From Bacteroidia bacterium (lineage in GTDB: Bacteria > Bacteroidota > Bacteroidia > Cytophagales > Cyclobacteriaceae), in contig JAENVX010000448.1 of assembly GCA_016650355.1 (NCBI GenBank), positions 1 to 9,586 of the forward strand: 9,586 bases of DNA, given 5' to 3'. Positions 5,918-9,586 of the stretch are shown here, in pieces. Under the pieces are notes generated by a model, which was given only the letters and a program-made list of their open reading frames with translations, did no database searches and was not told the origin of the DNA. The translations under genes were made by a program, and so were the position numbers. Position 1 is the first letter of the stretch; every line of letters starts with the position of its first letter.

Positions 5918-6904
5918 ATGTACGGAGGAGGAAATACTTTTGAAGAAGTCAAAACAGATTCATTTTCACAGGAAGATCCAATTAAGCTGGCAGAATTTGA
6001 AGCACGGATTGAACGAGGTGAAAAAATTGAGCCCTCTGATTGGATGCCCCAACTTTATCGCAAGCAACTCATTCGAATGATTGAGCAGCATGGGCACAGC
6101 GAAATCATAGGTGCTCTACCTGAAGGAACATGGATAACAAGAGCACCGGGATTTAAAAGAAAAATGGCCCTCATGGCCAAAGTACAAGACGAAGTCGGTC
6201 ACGCACAATTACTATATAGCGCAGCAGAAACACTTGGCAAGTCACGCGAGCAAATGATAGATGATTTAATTACCGGCAAGTCAAAATATTCCAACATTTT
6301 CAACTATCCAACTTTCACCTGGGCTGATTGTTGTTTCATTTCATGGCTGGTAGACGCTGGTGCAATAGTGAATCAATTGGCAAATGCAAAGGGAAGCTAC
6401 GGCCCCTACTGTCGCGCACTTGACAGAATTTGTGCTGAAGAATCATTTCATCTTAAGTACGGACATCATTGCGTAATTTATCTAGCATCGGGTACTCAAA
6501 AACAAAGAGATATGTTTCAGGAAGCGCTAAATAGATGGTGGCCTCCGATGATGCACTTCTTTGGGCCAGCTGATAAAATTTCCATTCACACACAAGTACT
6601 GATGAAGTGGAAAGTGAAAATGGGTACCAACGATGATATGAGAAATCAGTTTTTGGATATGTATGTTCCAAAAATTTGGGAGCTAGGTTTTACCATTCCA
6701 GATTCCCAACTGAAAAAAAATAGTGAAACTGGGCGTTGGGAATATACTGAGCCTGATTGGGAAGAATTTAAACGCGTAATAAATGGTGACGGACCCTGCA
6801 ACAAAGAAAGACTTGAAGTCCGAAGGATTGCTGAAGAGCGCGGCAAGTGGGTGCGTGAAGCCATGAAAGCACCAAACCAAAAATATGTTTCTCCATTAGC
6901 CTAA
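5918..6904 (+). CDS. paaA: Phenylacetyl-CoA 1,2-epoxidase catalytic subunit PaaA
   Basis: This 328-residue protein is close to the usual PaaA length. It is the diiron oxygenase subunit that, with PaaB, PaaC and a reductase, converts phenylacetyl-CoA to its ring-1,2-epoxide using O2 in the cytoplasm. The four-helix ferritin-like fold carries the ligand motifs: Glu62 (GHSEIIGALPEG), Glu92 and His95 (QDEVGHAQ), Asp146 (WLVDAGAI), Glu175 and His178 (AEESFHLKYGHH). These are spaced exactly as in the E. coli protein, from memory, with a 20-residue N-terminal offset. LPEGTWITRAPGFKRK matches the conserved substrate-binding region. The start ATG 5918 gives the MYGGG opening common in this family. It is the first gene of a same-strand operon, with paaB beginning 1 bp after its stop and a -7 element 35 bp before it. 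All visible catalytic residues are intact. Confidence 0.97.
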   Translation: MYGGGNTFEEVKTDSFSQEDPIKLAEFEARIERGEKIEPSDWMPQLYRKQLIRMIEQHGHSEIIGALPEGTWITRAPGFKRKMALMAKVQDEVGHAQLLYSAAETLGKSREQMIDDLITGKSKYSNIFNYPTFTWADCCFISWLVDAGAIVNQLANAKGSYGPYCRALDRICAEESFHLKYGHHCVIYLASGTQKQRDMFQEALNRWWPPMMHFFGPADKISIHTQVLMKWKVKMGTNDDMRNQFLDMYVPKIWELGFTIPDSQLKKNSETGRWEYTEPDWEEFKRVINGDGPCNKERLEVRRIAEERGKWVREAMKAPNQKYVSPLA

Positions 6905-6905
6905 C

Positions 6906-7517
6906 ATGAATTCATTAGATCCTCGTGTAATTCGCCTTCCTGATATCGGTGAGGTAGGAAGGATAAATCCAAAACCTGCTTTGGATCAATTCGGGACCTA
7001 TGAAGTTTTTGTTCTACCGAAGGAAGGAAAACCATTTCAACACGAAGGAATTGTTCACGCTCCAAATTTGGAGATGGCCTATGTTTTAGCGAAAGAAACA
7101 TTTACGAGGAGGTTTACTTGCGCCTCCCTTTATGTGGTTAACACCCTTGATGTATTTGTGTCCCCACTTAGTGAAGGAAATCAAAATGTATATGACCAAA
7201 TTCCTCAAATCTTAAATCAGAATAGTGCGAAAGTAAATTATGAGATTTATCATTTACCTAAAAGGGGAAAGCAACATGTGCACGTTGGCAGGGTTTCAGC
7301 ATCAAGTCCTGAAGAAGCATTTAGTATAGCAAAGGAGCAATTTCAAAAAGAAAAAATAGTGTATAACGTTTGGGTAATTCAATCTACGGCCATCCGCTAT
7401 ACAATGAACGAAGAGAAAGATTTATGGCTCACATTACCAGAAAAGAAATTCAGGGATGCCGCAGAATATAAAGGAGGTGAAAAATTGAAGGAGTTTTTAA
7501 AAAAATCGAAGCGATAG
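6906..7517 (+). CDS. paaB: Phenylacetyl-CoA epoxidase subunit PaaB, tandem double-domain form
   Basis: PaaB is a small non-catalytic subunit that bridges PaaAC units of the epoxidase. E. coli PaaB is about 95 residues; this one is 203 because the domain occurs twice. Copy 1 (about 32-85) reads YEVFVLPKEGKPFQHEGIVH...AKETFTRRF...LYVVNT and keeps the canonical TRR. Copy 2 (about 112-165) reads YEIYHLPKRGKQHVHVGRVS...AKEQFQKEK...VWVIQS and lacks TRR. The two align without gaps at a period of 80 residues, with about 18 identities in 54. An N-terminal extension (1-30, RVIRLPDIGEVGRINPKP) and a Lys-rich tail add length. It starts 1 bp after paaA and ends 8 bp before paaC, so coupled expression is expected. 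The family is certain. Whether the second copy replaces a second PaaB subunit in the complex is unknown. Confidence 0.93.
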   Translation: MNSLDPRVIRLPDIGEVGRINPKPALDQFGTYEVFVLPKEGKPFQHEGIVHAPNLEMAYVLAKETFTRRFTCASLYVVNTLDVFVSPLSEGNQNVYDQIPQILNQNSAKVNYEIYHLPKRGKQHVHVGRVSASSPEEAFSIAKEQFQKEKIVYNVWVIQSTAIRYTMNEEKDLWLTLPEKKFRDAAEYKGGEKLKEFLKKSKR

Positions 7518-7525
7518 AATTCTAA

Positions 7526-8284
7526 ATGTCAAACAACGCAGCAACAATAGAGCTATTATACAAAATGGCCGATGACCAATTGATTCTTGGACATCGTAAT
7601 TCAGAATGGACAGGCTTTGGACCCATACTAGAAGAAGATATTGCGTTCTCCTCAATGGCTCAAGACAAAATAGGGCACAGCCTTGCGCTGTATACAATTC
7701 TTGAACAACTCGGAGAACGTGCTCCCGACACCGTTGCCTTTACACGAAAAGCAAATCAATTTCACAATTGTATTTTAACAGAACTGCCTAATGGCGAGTA
7801 TGACTTCAGTCTGATCCGTCACTTTTTGTTTGATACCGCGGAAGCTTTGCGTTTTGAGCTTTTGAAAAACTCTTCCTTTGAACCCCTCGCACAAGTGGCA
7901 AGAAAAGTAAGAGGTGAATTGCGCTACCATACGCTGCATGCCAACACCTGGATAAAACAACTTGGTGTGGCTACTGAAGAAAGTGTTTCACGATTGCAAG
8001 GCTCATTAAATGTTGCTATTCCATATGCATTGGGAATTTTTGAGGAATCACCATTTGAAAAAGAGCTCATTACATCTGGAATATTTGCAGGGGAACATGA
8101 ATTGAAAGCACTTTGGATAAATAAAGTGGAAGAGGTAATAGGTGAGACTAACTTACAACTTCCCGATTGGAAATTACAAACACCGATATTAGGCGGTAGA
8201 ATTGGAAAACACAGCGAATATCTTCAACTATTACTTGATGAGATGAGTGAAGTTTTTAACATTGACCCAACCGCTGAATGGTAA
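7526..8284 (+). CDS. paaC: Phenylacetyl-CoA epoxidase structural subunit PaaC
   Basis: This 252-residue protein has the usual PaaC length. PaaC shares the ferritin-like helical fold of PaaA but does not carry the catalytic diiron site; it forms the heterodimer core with PaaA and supports substrate binding. Typical PaaC stretches are MADDQLILGHRNSEWTGFGP (14-33), LEEDIAFSSMAQDKIGHSLA (35-54), DFSLIRHFLFDTAEALRFEL and VRGELRYHTLHANTWIKQLG (128-147). It lies 8 bp after paaB, and its last codons overlap the start of the DinB-family gene by 7 bp, consistent with one polycistronic transcript. Nothing suggests damage. The assignment is firm by sequence and by operon position. Confidence 0.95.
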   Translation: MSNNAATIELLYKMADDQLILGHRNSEWTGFGPILEEDIAFSSMAQDKIGHSLALYTILEQLGERAPDTVAFTRKANQFHNCILTELPNGEYDFSLIRHFLFDTAEALRFELLKNSSFEPLAQVARKVRGELRYHTLHANTWIKQLGVATEESVSRLQGSLNVAIPYALGIFEESPFEKELITSGIFAGEHELKALWINKVEEVIGETNLQLPDWKLQTPILGGRIGKHSEYLQLLLDEMSEVFNIDPTAEW

Positions 8285-8754
8285 CAATGAAAAATACAAT
8301 AAGCGAACTTTCGCAAATCGTAAATGAGTATACTATAAAGATTGCCAATCTTCCCGATGCCTTTTTCTCAGCAAAGCCTATACCCAAGAAATGGAGTAAA
8401 AAAGAAGTGCTGGGTCATTTGATTGACTCGGCCAGCAACAATCTAAGAAGGTTTATATGTAGTCAGTATGAATCTGAGCCCAAAATAATTTACAACCAGG
8501 ATTTTTGGGTAGCCGCTAATAATTATCAAAATGGCCGTAAGGAAAACGTAATCGAATTATGGAGGCTACAGAATGAACAAATCTGTGAAGTGCTTCGGAC
8601 AATGTCCGATCAAGATGCAAATTCACTTTGCAATACAGGAAGAGATGAAGTCCAACTTCGTTCCATAGCGTGGCTTGCTGAAGATTATGTTAAACATTTG
8701 AAACATCATCTGAACCAAATTCTACCAGGCTCCTTCGACATCAGTTATCCATAA
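8278..8754 (+). CDS. DinB/YfiT-family putative metal-binding protein in the paa operon
   Basis: The 158-residue protein looks like a DinB-type four-helix bundle. KWSKKEVLGHLIDSASNNLR (39-58) is the conserved family segment with His47, and EDYVKHLKHHLNQI (136-149) gives the second signature, an HxxxH pair (His140, His144). His47, His140 and His144 would form the three-histidine metal site of the superfamily. Some members are thiol S-transferases (bacillithiol, mycothiol or glutathione linked); most are uncharacterised. Its start overlaps paaC by 7 bp if ATG 8278 is used, and ATG 8287 is an alternative. paaD starts 4 bp after its stop, so it is co-transcribed with the epoxidase genes. A role in dealing with the reactive epoxide or in complex maturation can be imagined but is not shown. 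It is not a canonical Paa subunit. Confidence 0.85.
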   Translation: MVTMKNTISELSQIVNEYTIKIANLPDAFFSAKPIPKKWSKKEVLGHLIDSASNNLRRFICSQYESEPKIIYNQDFWVAANNYQNGRKENVIELWRLQNEQICEVLRTMSDQDANSLCNTGRDEVQLRSIAWLAEDYVKHLKHHLNQILPGSFDISYP

Positions 8755-8758
8755 GCTG

Positions 8759-9247
8759 ATGAAAGAGAGACTCACGATATCCAAAATATATTCATGGCTT
8801 GACGAAGTGAAAGATCCCGAAATTCCTGTGCTATCACTAGTAGATCTTGGCGTTGTAACAGAAGTAGAGATAAATGGTGAACAGGTGAGGATTGAATTGA
8901 CTCCAACCTTTACTGGCTGTCCCGCGATGGATATGATGAAAAGCGAGGTTATTGAAAAACTGAAGAATAACGGAGTCGCAAATCCACAAGTAGAGATTTC
9001 CTTTAGAGTACCCTGGTCTTCTGAATTCATTTCAGAGAAAGGAAAAATAGCGTTGAAGAAATTTGGACTCGCTCCTCCCCCTTCAAATAAATTATTTACC
9101 GACCTGGAAATTCTTGGAGATGCAATTTGTCCACGGTGTAGCGGATCAAACACAGAACTTAGGAATCCATTTGGGCCAACGCTTTGCAGATCAATTCATT
9201 TCTGCTATGACTGTAAAGAAGCCTTTGAACAATTCAAACCGCTCTAA
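8759..9247 (+). CDS. paaD: PaaD, MIP18-type accessory protein of the phenylacetyl-CoA epoxidase
   Basis: The 162-residue protein matches PaaD in length and layout. Residues 1-90 form a MIP18/DUF59 domain with the DPEIPVLSLVDLG motif (19-31) and TPTFTGCPAMDMM (48-60, Cys54), as in Fe-S assembly proteins. A C-terminal zinc-ribbon-like region follows, with cysteines at 124 and 127 (CPRC), 143, and 149 and 152 (CYDC). PaaD is needed for full epoxidase activity in vivo, probably through maturation of Fe-S or diiron centres, but is not part of the purified catalytic complex. It begins 4 bp after the DinB-family gene and is the last recognisable paa gene here. The usual next gene, the reductase paaE, does not follow. 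The call is firm. Confidence 0.94.
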   Translation: MKERLTISKIYSWLDEVKDPEIPVLSLVDLGVVTEVEINGEQVRIELTPTFTGCPAMDMMKSEVIEKLKNNGVANPQVEISFRVPWSSEFISEKGKIALKKFGLAPPPSNKLFTDLEILGDAICPRCSGSNTELRNPFGPTLCRSIHFCYDCKEAFEQFKPL

Positions 9248-9324
9248 AATTATTACATTAAATAAAACTTTTAAATCTTTAGCCTACCATTGTATCCGAA
9301 CTCAACGTTATGCGAATTGAAAGT

Positions 9325-9586
9325 ATGGTTAAAACTAAAGTGGTTAAGATATTTTTCATTTTCTGTTTAGTCGGCTTGGTTTCTTGCACGAGAAGAAATC
9401 CAATTCGTGAGACCAGCGGCTACACCCAAATAGATTCGCTGACGGAGACTTATTTGAACCTGCAAGACAGTCTTTTGATTACGTGGAATGTGATGGTAAA
9501 AGATGAGAATGAAAAATTACGCTCCATGGATGAACTTCTAACTATGATGCAAGGCTCAGGTCTTTTTGATAAAGATCAGTTGACTG
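9325..9586 (+). CDS. Putative lipoprotein, 3' end outside the window
   Basis: An open frame runs from ATG 9325 off the end of the window. It starts MVKTKVVKIFFIFCLVGLVSC, a basic n-region, a hydrophobic core and the lipobox LVSC with the lipidated Cys at residue 21, so a signal peptidase II lipoprotein is expected. The mature part begins TRRNPIRETSGYTQIDSLTE and is polar and helix-prone (ETYLNLQDSLLITWNVMVKD and ENEKLRSMDELLTMM), possibly coiled-coil. An in-frame ATG at 9310 would lengthen the n-region by five residues; the shorter form fits lipoprotein signals better. The 77-bp gap after paaD is AT-rich with no clear promoter or terminator, so its relation to the paa operon is open. No family is recognised from the visible part. 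Confidence 0.7.
   Translation, partial: MVKTKVVKIFFIFCLVGLVSCTRRNPIRETSGYTQIDSLTETYLNLQDSLLITWNVMVKDENEKLRSMDELLTMMQGSGLFDKDQLT

Noticed and set aside
8722..9153. A 143-codon open frame on the minus strand opposite paaD
   Set aside because: It is fully antisense to a well-conserved gene, its translation is Ser/Pro/Thr-rich with no domain pattern, and it shows no promoter.
9063..9320. Alternative 85-codon frame overlapping the paaD end
   Set aside because: It is out of frame with the conserved cysteine-rich end of PaaD and has no family features.
1..9586. tRNA, rRNA, CRISPR, insertion sequences or attachment sites
   Set aside because: No cloverleaf, regularly spaced repeats, transposase motifs or target duplications were seen on reading either strand.

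Overview
The window looks like a stretch of a Bacteroidota chromosome, most likely a Cytophagales-type marine, soil or freshwater bacterium. This rests on moderate AT richness, poor Shine-Dalgarno sequences, the TAnnTTTG-type -7 promoter elements of this phylum upstream of several genes, and protein families typical of the group (HPWEF-type polysaccharide deacetylase, an ECF sigma / non-zinc anti-sigma / outer-membrane-protein triplet, a Bacteroidota-style paa cluster). No RNA gene, insertion sequence, prophage gene or CRISPR array is visible.

Left part (1-2217), envelope glycan functions. The window opens inside a polysaccharide deacetylase gene (5' end missing). It is followed by a multipass transmembrane acetyltransferase of the heparan-alpha-glucosaminide N-acetyltransferase/NagX type. 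Two bases later comes a short secreted-protein gene that can be read only across two +1 frameshifts (1781-2217), so it is either a pseudogene or carries sequencing errors.

Middle part (2218-4660), a regulatory triplet. An ECF sigma-70 factor overlaps a single-pass anti-sigma factor by 4 bp, and a secreted outer-membrane beta-barrel protein follows 1 bp later. A possible ECF-type promoter lies just upstream, so the module may be autoregulated. The module ends in a nested inverted repeat (4590-4641) between convergent genes.

Right part (4661-9247), phenylacetate catabolism. A four-helix membrane protein of unknown role (minus strand) is divergent from a TetR-family regulator. After a 114-bp gap with a clear -7 element and two ACTAAC/GTTAGT half-sites lies a tightly packed operon: paaA, a double-domain paaB, paaC, a DinB-family gene, and paaD. 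PaaA (diiron catalytic), PaaB and PaaC form the phenylacetyl-CoA 1,2-epoxidase core. PaaD is the MIP18-type Fe-S/maturation accessory subunit. The reductase PaaE and all downstream pathway enzymes are absent from the window. The window closes with the 5' part of a lipoprotein gene (from 9325).

The most notable items are the internally duplicated PaaB, the DinB-fold gene embedded between paaC and paaD, and the doubly frameshifted secreted-protein gene. No wholly new system is evident.
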